Of a stretch of 64,000 nt of DNA, positions 46,085-57,398 are shown one piece after another; the first letter of the stretch is position 1, and every line of letters begins with the position of its first letter. The DNA comes from Bacteroides uniformis (GTDB lineage Bacteria > Bacteroidota > Bacteroidia > Bacteroidales > Bacteroidaceae): positions 3,423,501 through 3,487,500 of the forward strand of contig NZ_CP102263.1 of the NCBI RefSeq assembly GCF_025147485.1, given 5' to 3'. The notes beneath the pieces are model-generated. The model had not been told where the DNA came from. It saw nothing but the letters and a program-made list of their open reading frames with translations, and searched no databases. Position numbers and translations under genes: made by a program.

Positions 46085-46401
46085 GAGTCGTATTCGCTCC
46101 CGAAGTAGAGGAGGATTTGTATGGGCTTATAAAAATACTTGTTGAGAAGGAGTATTTGGGTACTTATCCTTTTGCTATTTCTTATGTAGAAGAACTGATA
46201 GCTGATATTCAACAGAACATTCATTCTAAATTAAAAAAGAAAGCGCCCGCTTTTTTTGAACGTTATGGTAAGGATATGTATTACATCACTTACCAACGTA
46301 ATTCTAATACAACGTGGTATATTTTTTTCTCTGTCATCGGAGATACTTATTTTATCAAATACATAACCAATAACCACGTTTCCGGTCAGTATATTTTTTA
46401 G
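46081..46401 (+). CDS. RelE/ParE-superfamily toxin-like protein
   Basis: The 106-residue protein begins with RVVFAPEVEEDLYGLIKILVEKEYLG, contains KKKAPAFFERYGKDMYYITYQRN and ends YFIKYITNNHVSGQYIF. The beta-helix-beta arrangement fits RelE/ParE-like or related small toxins. The key catalytic residues of RelE are not certain. It follows its antitoxin in ATGA overlap inside the capsule locus, between the wbuB-like and reductase genes. Confidence 0.68.
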   Translation: MRVVFAPEVEEDLYGLIKILVEKEYLGTYPFAISYVEELIADIQQNIHSKLKKKAPAFFERYGKDMYYITYQRNSNTTWYIFFSVIGDTYFIKYITNNHVSGQYIF

Positions 46402-46410
46402 CATATTTCA

Positions 46411-47391
46411 ATGAACATACTCGTCACTGGAATCCACGGCTTTGTGGGTTCCAATCTCGTTGTTGCCCTAAAGGAACGTCATAGCCTTTACGGGCTGGAT
46501 ATTGTTGCTCCTGAAAAGGAGGGGGTGGTAAAGACTTTCTCCTGGAAGGATATTGAACCAGCTTCTTTTCCGATGCGGAATCTTCCTGAATTCGATGCCA
46601 TTATTCATCTGGCTGGTAAAGCCCATGACACGAAGAACCGGTCTGCTGCCCAAGCCTATTTTGATATCAATATGGGATTGACTCAAAAGATATTTGATTT
46701 CTTTCTGGAATCGTCTGCGAAGAAGTTCGTATTCTTCAGTTCTGTGAAAGCCGCTGCAGACAGTGTGGTGGGTGATATGCTGACTGAAGATGTGGTGCCT
46801 GCTCCGGTAGGGCCTTATGGGGAAAGTAAGATAGCTGCCGAGAATTACATCCTTGACAAGTTGAAGGTTGAGAATGGGAAATTGAAAGCTAATCCTTATG
46901 ATGACAAGCAGGTTTATATCCTGCGTCCCTGCATGATTCATGGTTCCGGCAATAAAGGCAATCTGAATCTTCTTTATAATGTGGTGAGGAAAGGTGTTCC
47001 CTGGCCTTTAGGGGCTTTTGAGAACAGAAGGTCTTTTACTTCAATAGACAATCTCTGCTACGTGGTGGAAGGTCTTTTGACCAAGGAGGTGGCGAGTGGT
47101 ATCTACCACATGGGAGATGACGAAGCCTTGTCCACAAATGAACTGATAACTTTGATGTGTCGGGCTTTGGAGCGTAAGCCGCATATCTGGAAGATAAACA
47201 GAGGACTGATGGAGTTCTGTGCTCGGCTTGGGACTCTGCTCCATTTGCCTTTGAATACAGAGCGTCTGCGCAAGTTGACAGAGAATTATGTGGTGAGTAA
47301 TGCGAAAATAAAGGCTGCCCTGGGAATTGACAGAATGCCGGTGAGGGCAGAGGAGGGGATAGTGAGAACGATAAAATCGTTCTCAAATTAA
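46411..47391 (+). CDS. NAD-dependent epimerase/dehydratase (WbpV/GalE-like sugar-nucleotide reductase)
   Basis: The 326-residue SDR has NILVTGIHGFVGSNLV (nucleotide binding), FFSSVKAA (catalytic Ser) and PYGESKIAAEN (YxxxK). It precedes the MraY/WecA-type transferase by 51 bp. In many Bacteroides capsule loci such a pair makes and transfers the first sugar, the reductase giving UDP-QuiNAc, UDP-FucNAc or an epimerised UDP-HexNAc. The exact product cannot be read from the sequence. No D-series 4,6-dehydratase lies in the window. Confidence 0.85.
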   Translation: MNILVTGIHGFVGSNLVVALKERHSLYGLDIVAPEKEGVVKTFSWKDIEPASFPMRNLPEFDAIIHLAGKAHDTKNRSAAQAYFDINMGLTQKIFDFFLESSAKKFVFFSSVKAAADSVVGDMLTEDVVPAPVGPYGESKIAAENYILDKLKVENGKLKANPYDDKQVYILRPCMIHGSGNKGNLNLLYNVVRKGVPWPLGAFENRRSFTSIDNLCYVVEGLLTKEVASGIYHMGDDEALSTNELITLMCRALERKPHIWKINRGLMEFCARLGTLLHLPLNTERLRKLTENYVVSNAKIKAALGIDRMPVRAEEGIVRTIKSFSN

Positions 47392-47442
47392 AAGTTAAGA
47401 ATTAAAAATTGATAATTAAAAATTAAAGAGGAAAATACTGTT

Positions 47443-48390
47443 ATGTATTATCTGTTAATATTGGTTCTGCTGTTTTTGGCAGAACTTTTTTATTTTAAGG
47501 TGGCTGATAGGTGTAATATCATCGACAAGCCCAATGAGCGGAGTTCCCATACGAAAGTGACTTTACGCGGTGGTGGGATTATTTTCTATTTCGGAGCGTT
47601 GGCCTATTTCCTGACGAGTGGCTTTGAATATCTTTGTTTCCTGCTTGCCTTGACACTGGTGACGTTCATCAGCTTCGTGGACGATATAAAATCCACCGGA
47701 CAGATGACAAGGCTGCTTTTTCATTTCTCTGCTATGGCTATGATGTTTTATCAGTGGGGACTGTTCTCCTTGTCCTGGTGGTGGATAGTCATAGCCTTGA
47801 TAGTCTGTACGGGTATCATCAATGCCTACAACTTTATGGATGGCATTAACGGCATAACCGGTGGTTATTCTCTGGTTATTCTTGCTGCGTTGGCCTATAT
47901 CAATAAGGAGGTGGTTACTTTTGTGGAAGCGGATTTCATCTATACCGTTATCTGTTCCGTTCTAGTTTTCTGTTTCTTCAATTTCCGCAAGCGTGCCAAA
48001 TGCTTTGCCGGTGATGTGGGTTCGGTGAGCATTGCCTTTATCCTTCTTTTCCTGATAGGCAGGCTCATCATTGAAACGGAAGATTTCAGTTGGATAGTCC
48101 TTTTATCCGTTTATGGTGTGGATAGTGTACTGACTATCATTCACCGCCTGATGCTTCATGAGAATATCGGGCTGCCGCATCGCAAACATCTGTATCAGAT
48201 TATGGCGAATGAGCTGAAGATTCCTCATGTCATAGTCTCTCTGGCCTATATGACAATACAGACTTTTATAATAGTAGGATATATTTATTACCAACAGTAT
48301 GGCTATATCTTCTTGATAGGGTGTATCTTACTATTGAGCGTAATATACGTACTCTTCATGAAAAAGTATTTTTCAAGACATATCTCTTGA
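47443..48390 (+). CDS. MraY/WecA/WbpL-family polyprenyl-phosphate sugar-1-phosphate transferase
   Basis: The 315-residue integral membrane protein has about 10 hydrophobic segments. Family motifs are NERSSHTKVTLRGGGI (early), FVDDIKS (DDxxS acidic motif), NAYNFMDGINGI (NxxNxxDG), FAGDVGSV, and GLPHRKHLYQ (HxH-like loop). It transfers a HexNAc-1-phosphate from UDP-sugar to undecaprenyl phosphate, the first step of repeat-unit assembly, and ends the capsule operon. Confidence 0.93.
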   Translation: MYYLLILVLLFLAELFYFKVADRCNIIDKPNERSSHTKVTLRGGGIIFYFGALAYFLTSGFEYLCFLLALTLVTFISFVDDIKSTGQMTRLLFHFSAMAMMFYQWGLFSLSWWWIVIALIVCTGIINAYNFMDGINGITGGYSLVILAALAYINKEVVTFVEADFIYTVICSVLVFCFFNFRKRAKCFAGDVGSVSIAFILLFLIGRLIIETEDFSWIVLLSVYGVDSVLTIIHRLMLHENIGLPHRKHLYQIMANELKIPHVIVSLAYMTIQTFIIVGYIYYQQYGYIFLIGCILLLSVIYVLFMKKYFSRHIS

Positions 48391-48404
48391 ATTACTGTCT
48401 TCCA

Positions 48405-49835
48405 TTATACAATTTCTGCAGTCACCTGAATACCCAAAGCTTTGGCAATACGCTCAATATCACGCTTCTTTGTTTTTGTATTGCTGCAGGTCATAAGAAA
48501 CCGTCCGTTGCCTAATGGTTTTTGAGCGCGCTGGTATTTCTCATGAAGTGTGTTTGATATCAAAGGAATCTTGCATACCTTGATATTTAAAGATTGCACT
48601 TGTTCCACACCTACTGTCATCACAAATTGCCGGAAAGTCTCGGCTGCTTGTGTTTCTTGAATTACTTTCCCATTACCAAAAGTAATCTTTAATCGGGATA
48701 TTGGAGTATTGCTTTCCGTATCATTGGTTACTTGGTACAGTTTCTTTGCTGCTTCAAGAAATCTTGGAAATAATGTTCCCCACTGGTTGTTGACAACAAT
48801 TTTTGTTCCGTCTGCCAATAAAATAACTTCATCAGGCTTAAGAAAGTAACGTTTCTTTAAATCGGGATGAGATTTGATTTTTTCTTGGACTTCTATCAAG
48901 GTACGTATTACACCCAATGCTTTACTGTGTAAATTGGATGGAAAGACTTTTTCCAGTTCAACATAGTTTATGTTGGGATGGTCTTTGATATAGTGCTTGA
49001 TTACTTCCAATACAAAACGTCTTTTGACATAGAAGTTGATTCCATCCAATGAGAATTTTGTATGGTCTTTGGAGTCACTTTCTTTATAGTCGTTTTGTGA
49101 GTTTTTAGATGTTTGCCTCGTTTTAAGTTGTAATGAAGGGAGAATGCTCTTATTTTCGTAATGTACTGTAAGCGTAAGATTGGCAAATTCTTCATTAATG
49201 GCGGATTCCTCAAATCCTTCAGCTGTAAACTTGTCTTTGAGCAACGAAATCATATTCTTTACCCCATTGCCTTCGGATAAGAATTCTGACACCCTCCTAT
49301 GCAGATTATTACGCGCTTGGATTTTTTTATATTGCTCATTACAGAATGTTTCTATTTTTTCCAGATTGAATTTGTCGTAGCTCAATAAGTCACAGATGAT
49401 GGAACCATTTGTATCTTCTTTTTTAATTTCCGCTGTAAATACACAAATGGGATTCTCTCCATCATTGGGAATGTCATAGTAAAGTTGTATCTTTTCTCCT
49501 ATATATAATCCGACATTAAGTTTCAACTGGCGCATATACGACATCAGTTGATTTTCTTGTCTTTCATTTCGTATATTAGACGGACGCTTTATTTCAATAG
49601 GGAGTACGGGGGATTGTGTGTCATGCTCGTTCTTTCGCCAAAGTACAATGTCCGGGCGTATGGAGTTGCTATTGCCTATCGGTAATGTATATTGGGATAC
49701 CATTGTTCCATTGGTCTTCTTCCATCCAAGAAATTTCAAGCAGTTCTCTATTTCCCGCTGGTAGTCACCTTCTACCGAATTTGTTTCAAAATACGGTATC
49801 AGTGTTTCCACAATCTCAGGCCAATTTTCATTCAT
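48405..49835 (-). CDS. Solitary HsdR_N-type nuclease-like protein
   Basis: The 476-residue protein has an N-terminal type I restriction-enzyme R-subunit-like domain with RPDIVLW (Asp, about residue 58) and LPIEIKRP (E-x-K, about residue 79), the PD-(D/E)xK nuclease signature. The rest has no helicase motifs. A basic linker (about 230-260) leads to a winged-helix-like segment (RRFVLEVIKHYIKDHPNINYVEL) and a distinct C-terminal domain (KITFGNGKVIQETQAAETFRQFVMTVG). No hsdM or hsdS adjoins it. It might be an orphan defence nuclease; no target is known. Confidence 0.65.
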   Translation of the reverse strand: MNENWPEIVETLIPYFETNSVEGDYQREIENCLKFLGWKKTNGTMVSQYTLPIGNSNSIRPDIVLWRKNEHDTQSPVLPIEIKRPSNIRNERQENQLMSYMRQLKLNVGLYIGEKIQLYYDIPNDGENPICVFTAEIKKEDTNGSIICDLLSYDKFNLEKIETFCNEQYKKIQARNNLHRRVSEFLSEGNGVKNMISLLKDKFTAEGFEESAINEEFANLTLTVHYENKSILPSLQLKTRQTSKNSQNDYKESDSKDHTKFSLDGINFYVKRRFVLEVIKHYIKDHPNINYVELEKVFPSNLHSKALGVIRTLIEVQEKIKSHPDLKKRYFLKPDEVILLADGTKIVVNNQWGTLFPRFLEAAKKLYQVTNDTESNTPISRLKITFGNGKVIQETQAAETFRQFVMTVGVEQVQSLNIKVCKIPLISNTLHEKYQRAQKPLGNGRFLMTCSNTKTKKRDIERIAKALGIQVTAEIV

Positions 49836-49892
49836 CTTTTATCGGGTTATATTAGGACATATTGTTTACACTTCTTTGGAGTGTGCATAAAG

Positions 49893-49924
49893 CAAATGTA
49901 TTGACTTTATTTGAACTGCCCAAA
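49893..49924 (-). promoter_or_regulatory. Promoter of the HsdR_N-type gene
   Basis: On the minus strand TTTG (49924-49921), 20 bp, then TACATTTG (49900-49893) is a near-perfect Bacteroides promoter. Transcription would start near 49886, about 50 bp before the ATG at 49835. Confidence 0.75.
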
Positions 49925-49960
49925 TTATAGTCATAAAAAATGAATCGGGCGGTGTACGAT

Positions 49961-50012
49961 AAAAACAAATAATCCCGGATTCTTGACAAAGAGTCCGGGA
50001 TTATTTGTTTTT
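49961..50012 (-). terminator. Strong intrinsic terminator after the S9 peptidase
   Basis: Arms 49961-49979 and 49994-50012 are perfect 19-bp inverted repeats with a 14-nt loop. In the minus direction the stem ends in a T-rich arm. It lies 18 bp after the peptidase stop and insulates the HsdR_N promoter. Confidence 0.85.
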
Positions 50013-50029
50013 ATTGTTTTTGAGGGGCT

Positions 50030-52153
50030 TTACTTAGCCGGCTTCAGCCATTTGTCCAGCCATTCAAAGAAGGTACGTTGCCACAGCACGCCGTTTTGAG
50101 GCTTCAGCACCCAGTGGTTTTCGTCCGGATAGATAAGCAGTTCGGCAGGAACGCCACGCATCACGGCTGCATCGAAGGCGGCCATTGCCTGGTTGGCAAG
50201 GATGCGGAAGTCCTTCTCTCCGTGGATGCAGAGGATAGGGGTGTCCCATTTGTCGACGAAGAGATGCGGGGAGTTGGCAAAAGTGCGTTGTGCCGTAGCG
50301 TTGTTCTTTTCCCAATAAGCGCCGCCCATATCCCAGTTGGCAAACCATTTCTCTTCCGTTTCCAGATATTGCATTTCCATGTTGAAGATACCGTCGTGTG
50401 CGATGAATGCCTTGAAGCGTTTGTCATGGTGTCCGGCAAGCCAATATACGGAAAAACCTCCGAAGCTGGCACCTACGCAACCCAGGCGGTCTTTGTCAAC
50501 GAAAGGTTCCTGGGCCATTTCGTCAATGGCAGTGAAGTAGTCCTTCATGCACTGGCCGCCATAATCACCGCTGATGGCTTCGTTCCACTCTACACCGAAG
50601 CCCGGAAGACCACGACGGTTGGGAGCTACAATGATATAATCGTTTGCTGCCATAATCTGGAAATTCCAACGGTAGCTCCAGAACTGGCTGACGGGACTCT
50701 GAGGACCACCTTCACAGAAGAGGAGGGTGGGGTACTTCTTGTTAGGGTCGAACTGCGGAGGATAAATCACCCAGGTCAGCATCTGCTTGCCGTCGGTGGT
50801 CTTCATCCAGCGGGCTTCCACTTTACCCATCTCCAGCTGGTCGTAAATCTGCTTGTTCTCTGTGGTCAGTTGCACTGCTTCTGCAAAAGCGTCGCCGTTG
50901 CGTGCACTGTTTACGGCATAGATTTCGTCGCCCATGCTCATGGAATGGCGTTTGGCGATAATCTTGTTTCCGCAAAGGGCAAGCGAAGCATAGTCGTGCA
51001 TGCCGTCGGTGAGCTGGGTAAGCTTGTCGTTTCCGACAAGGTCGATGTTGTAAATCTGTGTCTCGCCATGCCATACACCGATGAAGTAGATGCTCCGGGA
51101 ATCTTTGTTCCACAAGAAGGCGTCCACGTTCGATTCGAAAGCTTTGCTTACAAAACGTTTCTCGCCGGTCTCGAGGTTCATGATAAACAAGCGGTTCAAG
51201 TCGGCTTCGTAGCCGTCACGCTCCATGCTCTGCCAGGCGATGTATTTGCCGTCGGGAGAGTATTGGGGATTCGTATCATATCCCTTGTTTTCTTCCGTGA
51301 TGTTTTTGGTTTCCTTGGAGGCAAGGTCGTAGATATAAATGTCGGAGTTGGTGGAAATGGCATACGCCAGTCCGGTTTTCTTACGGCATGTATAGGCCAC
51401 CTTATCAGAAGACGGGCTCCATGCCAGCTGCTCGATACCGCCCCAGGGCTTCATCGGGCTTTCGTATGGCTCTCCCTCAAGAATATCAGTGACATTGCTG
51501 ATGGCATTGCCGTCGAAATCGGCAACGAACGGATGGGGAGCAGTAGTCACCCATTCGTCCCAATGCTTGTACATCAGGTCGGTAACGATGATGCCGGTGG
51601 CTTTAGGAAGGTCCGGATGTTTGTCTGCCGTACTCTTCACGGTCTTTACCTGGGCAATGAAAAGGAGTTTCTTGCCGTCGGGCGAGAAAGAGAACCCTTC
51701 GATGTCTCCCTCGTATTGAGTCAGCTGCTTGCGTCCGCTGCCGTCGGGATTCATTTCCCATACCTGGCTGCTGCCGCTTTCGTTGCAAAGGAAGGCAAGC
51801 TTCTTGCCGTCCTTAAACCACGTGGGCTGTCCTTCTTGCCAGGCGTCATGCGTTATCTGGGTATTGTCACTACCGTCGGCATTCATGACGAAGACTTCGC
51901 TGTTACTCTTGTTCTGGGGCACGCTGTAATAGGATACCGTGTAGGCAATTTGCTTTTCGTCGGGGGATACGGCCACACTGCCGATGCGTCCCATCGCCCA
52001 GAGTGCCTCGGGTGTCATACGCTTTCCTTCAATCTTGATGTCCGACCGCTGGATGAGCGTTGCTGCGTCCTGCTGCTGTCCGGCATCTTTTGTGCCTCCG
52101 CAAGAGGCCAATGTCATGGCTGCTGACATAAGTAGTAGATTTACTTGTTTCAT
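50030..52153 (-). CDS. S9-family serine peptidase (dipeptidyl/acyl-peptidase type), lipoprotein
   Basis: A lipoprotein signal (QVNLLLMSAAMTLASC, Cys about 18) precedes a seven-bladed WD40-like propeller (about 60-430, blades such as AVSPDEKQIAYTVSYYS and FSPDGKKLLFIAQV) and an alpha/beta-hydrolase domain (about 450-707). The catalytic triad is Ser in GASFGGFS, Asp in HGEKDFR, and His in DENHW. Members remove dipeptides or acyl amino acids in the periplasm. At 707 residues it is complete. It overlaps no neighbours; its promoter lies at the end of the MATE gene. Confidence 0.93.
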   Translation of the reverse strand: MKQVNLLLMSAAMTLASCGGTKDAGQQQDAATLIQRSDIKIEGKRMTPEALWAMGRIGSVAVSPDEKQIAYTVSYYSVPQNKSNSEVFVMNADGSDNTQITHDAWQEGQPTWFKDGKKLAFLCNESGSSQVWEMNPDGSGRKQLTQYEGDIEGFSFSPDGKKLLFIAQVKTVKSTADKHPDLPKATGIIVTDLMYKHWDEWVTTAPHPFVADFDGNAISNVTDILEGEPYESPMKPWGGIEQLAWSPSSDKVAYTCRKKTGLAYAISTNSDIYIYDLASKETKNITEENKGYDTNPQYSPDGKYIAWQSMERDGYEADLNRLFIMNLETGEKRFVSKAFESNVDAFLWNKDSRSIYFIGVWHGETQIYNIDLVGNDKLTQLTDGMHDYASLALCGNKIIAKRHSMSMGDEIYAVNSARNGDAFAEAVQLTTENKQIYDQLEMGKVEARWMKTTDGKQMLTWVIYPPQFDPNKKYPTLLFCEGGPQSPVSQFWSYRWNFQIMAANDYIIVAPNRRGLPGFGVEWNEAISGDYGGQCMKDYFTAIDEMAQEPFVDKDRLGCVGASFGGFSVYWLAGHHDKRFKAFIAHDGIFNMEMQYLETEEKWFANWDMGGAYWEKNNATAQRTFANSPHLFVDKWDTPILCIHGEKDFRILANQAMAAFDAAVMRGVPAELLIYPDENHWVLKPQNGVLWQRTFFEWLDKWLKPAK

Positions 52154-52182
52154 ATATGCTTTTTGTTTCAGTTATTTCAATG

Positions 52183-52213
52183 CAAAGATACTAAATTTTC
52201 CTTCCTTGCCAAT
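52183..52213 (-). promoter_or_regulatory. Promoter of the S9 peptidase
   Basis: On the minus strand ATTG (52213-52210), 19 bp, then TATCTTTG (52190-52183) fits the consensus and lies 30 bp before the ATG at 52153. Its -33 part falls inside the last codons of the MATE gene. Confidence 0.6.
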
Positions 52214-53522
52214 TCCCACGTTTGATATATAGCCAGCAGAAAATGAGAATAAAGCTGGAATAAACCATTTCCGAGGTCCAGCAGATGGCCACGTCGAGTT
52301 GCAGAATCAGAATAATGTAGGTGATATAGGCTGTGTAGATGACCAGCGTTGCCAGCTCCATGCCCAATGCAGTACGCGTATTGCCGGTTCCGGAAACTGC
52401 CTGGAAATAGACATTGGCAGGAACCAGGAACAGATAGGTGGAGCACATCACCCAAAGCGAATGCACGGCAGCGTCCTGCAGGTCGGGTATGTCGGTATAA
52501 ATTCCCAGAATCAGCTTGGGGAACAGCGCGAAAAGCAATGCCAGCGGAAGTACGAAAACGTAGGCTATGCGTACGTGCTGCCGGATAGTGCCTGCCACGC
52601 AATCGGAGTGGCCTGCACCGATAAGGTTGCTGACCAGTGACCCGCAGGTAGAGGCAAACGCCATGAGTACCATGAACAGTATGCCGGACACGTTGCGGAC
52701 AATGTTGGTCACTGCCAGCGAGCGCTCTCCCAGATGCTCCACATAAAGGAAGAACAAGAACCAGGTGGAGAGGGAGAAGAAATTCTGTATCATGGTCCAG
52801 AAAGAGACGTTCAGCATCCGTTTCAATACGTCCAGCCGGAACTTCGGAATACGGTCCAGCCCGTACTTGCAGCAGTCGATACGGCTACGGGTATAGAGGA
52901 TGAAGAATAACAGCGAAACCAGCTCGGCCAATGAGGAGCCGATGGCAGCTCCGGCAATGCCGAGTGCAGGAAAACCGAATTTACCGAAAATCAGGATATA
53001 GTTGAATACGACATTGCTCAACACCATGACGATGGAGTTCAGTGTCAGTGTCTTGGTCTGGGTGGTTCCCAAGAAAAAGGCACGGAACATGACTGCGCTG
53101 AACGAGAAGAAGGCACCGAATACACGCCAATGCAGGTAGCTGGTGGCTGCTTCGTAGATATGTTCCGAGGCTACGATGCGTTTCAGGATAATCGGCGAGA
53201 AGCAATAGGACAGCAGGAACATGACTGTCGCCATCCCGACTTGGAAATAGATGCCCTGATAGAACAAGTCACCGATTTCCTTATACTGCTGTTCGCCGTT
53301 GCGCCGGGCAATGAGTATCTGTGCCCCGATGCTGAAACCGAAGGCAACCATGAAGATGACCATGTAGAAGACACCGGCGATGGCAGATGCTCCCAGCTCG
53401 ACTTCGCCCACACGTCCGAGGAAGGCGGTGTCCGTCATACCTATCAGTTGCTCCATAAGGAGGCTGATTAGGATGGGGTAGGCTATAAGCCAGATTTGTT
53501 TGTAGGTGTATTTAGTCTGCAT
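52191..53522 (-). CDS. MATE-family multidrug efflux transporter
   Basis: The 443-residue protein has 12 hydrophobic segments in two homologous halves (ELGASAIAGVFYMVIFMVAFGFSIGAQILIARRNGEQ and the second-half MAFASTCGSLVSNLIGAG). It is a DinF/NorM-like Na+ or H+ antiporter exporting toxic cations or metabolites. It begins at ATG 53522, 37 bp upstream of the peptidase gene on the same strand. Substrate unknown. Confidence 0.93.
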   Translation of the reverse strand: MQTKYTYKQIWLIAYPILISLLMEQLIGMTDTAFLGRVGEVELGASAIAGVFYMVIFMVAFGFSIGAQILIARRNGEQQYKEIGDLFYQGIYFQVGMATVMFLLSYCFSPIILKRIVASEHIYEAATSYLHWRVFGAFFSFSAVMFRAFFLGTTQTKTLTLNSIVMVLSNVVFNYILIFGKFGFPALGIAGAAIGSSLAELVSLLFFILYTRSRIDCCKYGLDRIPKFRLDVLKRMLNVSFWTMIQNFFSLSTWFLFFLYVEHLGERSLAVTNIVRNVSGILFMVLMAFASTCGSLVSNLIGAGHSDCVAGTIRQHVRIAYVFVLPLALLFALFPKLILGIYTDIPDLQDAAVHSLWVMCSTYLFLVPANVYFQAVSGTGNTRTALGMELATLVIYTAYITYIILILQLDVAICWTSEMVYSSFILIFCWLYIKRGNWQGRKI

Positions 53523-53560
53523 AATTTAGAGTCTGTGATTTTTTCATTGGCGTAAGGATA

Positions 53561-53594
53561 AGAAAGCCGGGCAAATGTCATTGTCCGGCTTTCT
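53561..53594 (-). terminator. Terminator of yidC
   Basis: AGAAAGCCGGGCAA (53561-53574) pairs with TTGTCCGGCTTTCT (53581-53594), 13 of 14 matches with a 6-nt loop, between the yidC stop and the MATE start, both on the minus strand. Confidence 0.65.
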
Positions 53595-53623
53595 GCAAAA
53601 GAATATCTTGAACGGTAGTCTTA

Positions 53624-55477
53624 CTACTTTTTGTTCTGTTTTTCTTTCATCATCTGTTCCTGCTGTTTCTGCATGGCTTCCAGACGAGCGGCGAAACCGG
53701 TTTTCTTCATCTTCTTCGGGTCTTTCTTGTTGGCTTCCAACTGAGCAAGAAGGGCTTCCTCATTGGTTGTCTTGCGCATGATGAGCGTTGTTACCACACT
53801 GACTAACGTAGAGATGAAGTAGTAATAGTTCAATCCCGAAGGATAGTCGTTCAATATGAAGAGGAACATGATAGGCATCAGGTATGACATCCACTTCATG
53901 GCAGCCATCTGCGGATTGGCACCCGTATCCTGTTGCTGCATCATGTACTTCGTGTTCAATATGTTGGTAACCGTCATCAGCAGGCAGAACAAGCTGAGGT
54001 GGCTTCCCAGGAACGGGATATGGAACGGGAAGTTGATGAACGCATCGTAAGTGGAAAGATCGTCTGCCCACAAGAAGCTCTGCTGGCGGAGTTCAATGGC
54101 ACTCGGCACGAACATGAACAAGGCCATCAAGATAGGGAACTGTATCAGCATCGGCAGACATCCACCCATCGGACTGACTCCGTACTGGCTGTAGAGGCCC
54201 ATCACTTCCTGCTGCTTCTTCATGGCATCTTCCTGCTTGGGGTACTTCTTGTTTATCTCGTCGATTTTCGGTTTCAGTACGCGCATCTTGGCAGAAGACA
54301 TGTAGGTCTTCCACGTAGCCGGGAATACCACAGCTTTTACGATTAACGTCATGAACAACAGTACGATACCCATGCTCAACCCCCAACTGGACAACCAGTC
54401 GAAGATGTTGATGGTGAACCATTTGTTTATCCAGCGGATGAGCGGCCAGCCCAGATAGACCAGACGGTTCAGCTCCCACTTCTCGTCACGCCCCTTGTCG
54501 AGTGCGGTCAGGGTCTTGTAGTGATTGGGGCCGAAGTAGAAGAACAGCTGGGTAGGTTCCTTGCCGGCAGGGTCGAACTTCGTGCTCATCTCCGCAGAAT
54601 AGTCCTTAATGTAGCCGCTGCCTTGAGTCTCCATCTTGGAACTCAGTTTGGTCTTTTCAAAGTCGGCATCTGCCAAAAATACTGAAGAGAAGAACTGGTT
54701 CTTGAAAGCAATCCAGTCCAGGCGTTCCGGAACTTCCTTTTCGTCGTTCTTGTTGGCGGACAGATAATCGGTACCCTCTCCGGTGATTTTGTAAGTCAGT
54801 TCAGCCAGACGGTTCTCGTAGGTGTAACCCTTCTCTATCTGACGGGCACGCTGAGACCACTCGATGTCCACATAATTGTTGGTAGCCGCCAGCTTACCTT
54901 CCATATTGACTGCTTGAATAGTAAAGTCTATCAGGTATGTGTCATTGTGCATGCGATATGTAAAGTCGATATAGCTGTTGCTGTCTGCCGACAAACGCAT
55001 GGTGACGGTACTGTCCGTACGGTTTACTGCGGTGAAATAATAGTCTTCCGTCTGGATAGTCTCTTTCTTGTTGTAAAAGAGGAAATTCATGGAAGCGTCA
55101 TTGCCGCTGAACAGTGTGACGGGGGTCGTCTTGTCTTGTCCCATGTATTCCTTCAGCGTGGCCGAAGCTATGCGCCCGCCTTTTGTATCTACGGTTATTT
55201 CTGCCAGGTTGTTCTGGATGGTTACCTGCGAGTTGGTTCCTTGACGGGCGTCGAAGAAGAGGGCAGTGGAGTCAACGCTTGCTTCCGCTCCGCTTTCGTT
55301 GGCCAGGGCTGCTTCCGCCTTGGCTTTCAAGTCGGCTTCGCGCTGTTGCACCTGGGCTATGGAGTCGTAGTAACGTTGCTGTGCTTCCAACTGCTCCTGG
55401 CTGGGACGGCTCAGAAAGCTGAAACCTACTAACAATATCGCTATCAGAACAAGACCTGTGATGGTATTTTTATCCAT
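53624..55477 (-). CDS. yidC: Membrane protein insertase YidC
   Basis: The 617-residue protein has an N-terminal membrane anchor ([20 protein letters not shown]), a large periplasmic beta domain (about 60-350), and the insertase core with five hydrophobic segments ([23 protein letters not shown] ... [18 protein letters not shown] ... [23 protein letters not shown]). The basic tail ([15 protein letters not shown]) suggests ribosome contact. It inserts proteins into the inner membrane with or without SecYEG. It lies 31 bp downstream of pyrG and is probably co-transcribed. Confidence 0.96.
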   Translation of the reverse strand: MDKNTITGLVLIAILLVGFSFLSRPSQEQLEAQQRYYDSIAQVQQREADLKAKAEAALANESGAEASVDSTALFFDARQGTNSQVTIQNNLAEITVDTKGGRIASATLKEYMGQDKTTPVTLFSGNDASMNFLFYNKKETIQTEDYYFTAVNRTDSTVTMRLSADSNSYIDFTYRMHNDTYLIDFTIQAVNMEGKLAATNNYVDIEWSQRARQIEKGYTYENRLAELTYKITGEGTDYLSANKNDEKEVPERLDWIAFKNQFFSSVFLADADFEKTKLSSKMETQGSGYIKDYSAEMSTKFDPAGKEPTQLFFYFGPNHYKTLTALDKGRDEKWELNRLVYLGWPLIRWINKWFTINIFDWLSSWGLSMGIVLLFMTLIVKAVVFPATWKTYMSSAKMRVLKPKIDEINKKYPKQEDAMKKQQEVMGLYSQYGVSPMGGCLPMLIQFPILMALFMFVPSAIELRQQSFLWADDLSTYDAFINFPFHIPFLGSHLSLFCLLMTVTNILNTKYMMQQQDTGANPQMAAMKWMSYLMPIMFLFILNDYPSGLNYYYFISTLVSVVTTLIMRKTTNEEALLAQLEANKKDPKKMKKTGFAARLEAMQKQQEQMMKEKQNKK

Positions 55478-55508
55478 TCTTTGTTGATTACAAATTACTT
55501 ATTACAAA

Positions 55509-57140
<1,632 letters not shown>

Positions 57141-57233
57141 TTATTAATTGTTTAATCTAATGCCAAGAGCCTATACGGCTTGTCGTTCAGGGTGCGCACT
57201 GCTCCCGTCAGTACACGTAGAACTTAAAAAGCG

Positions 57234-57241
57234 CAAAATTA
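57234..57241 (-). promoter_or_regulatory. Candidate -7 element for pyrG
   Basis: On the minus strand TAATTTTG matches TAnnTTTG, about 105 bp before the pyrG start. The -33 region is only a partial match. Confidence 0.4.
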
Positions 57242-57340
57242 TAAAAAAAAGAGGAAGTAGAGAAAGTTTCGATGAAACAATTATTAAAAAATACGATTTC
57301 ATCGAAGAAAGTCCTTCTTGCCTTTTTCTTATGGCTTTTC

Positions 57341-57371
57341 TATGTTTTCTAAACATTTTAAGCTAAATTTG
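57341..57371 (+). promoter_or_regulatory. Promoter of the DUF3078 gene
   Basis: TATG (57341-57344), 19 bp, then TAAATTTG (57364-57371), 27 bp before ATG 57399. The -33 part matches three of four bases. Confidence 0.55.
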
Positions 57372-57398
57372 CGCTCGAAACATAGACTTTAGGGCATT

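Noticed and set aside
50078..52126. 682-residue open frame opposite the S9 peptidase
   Set aside because: It is the antisense of a well-supported gene; codon bias of the real gene keeps the frame open and no family is recognised.
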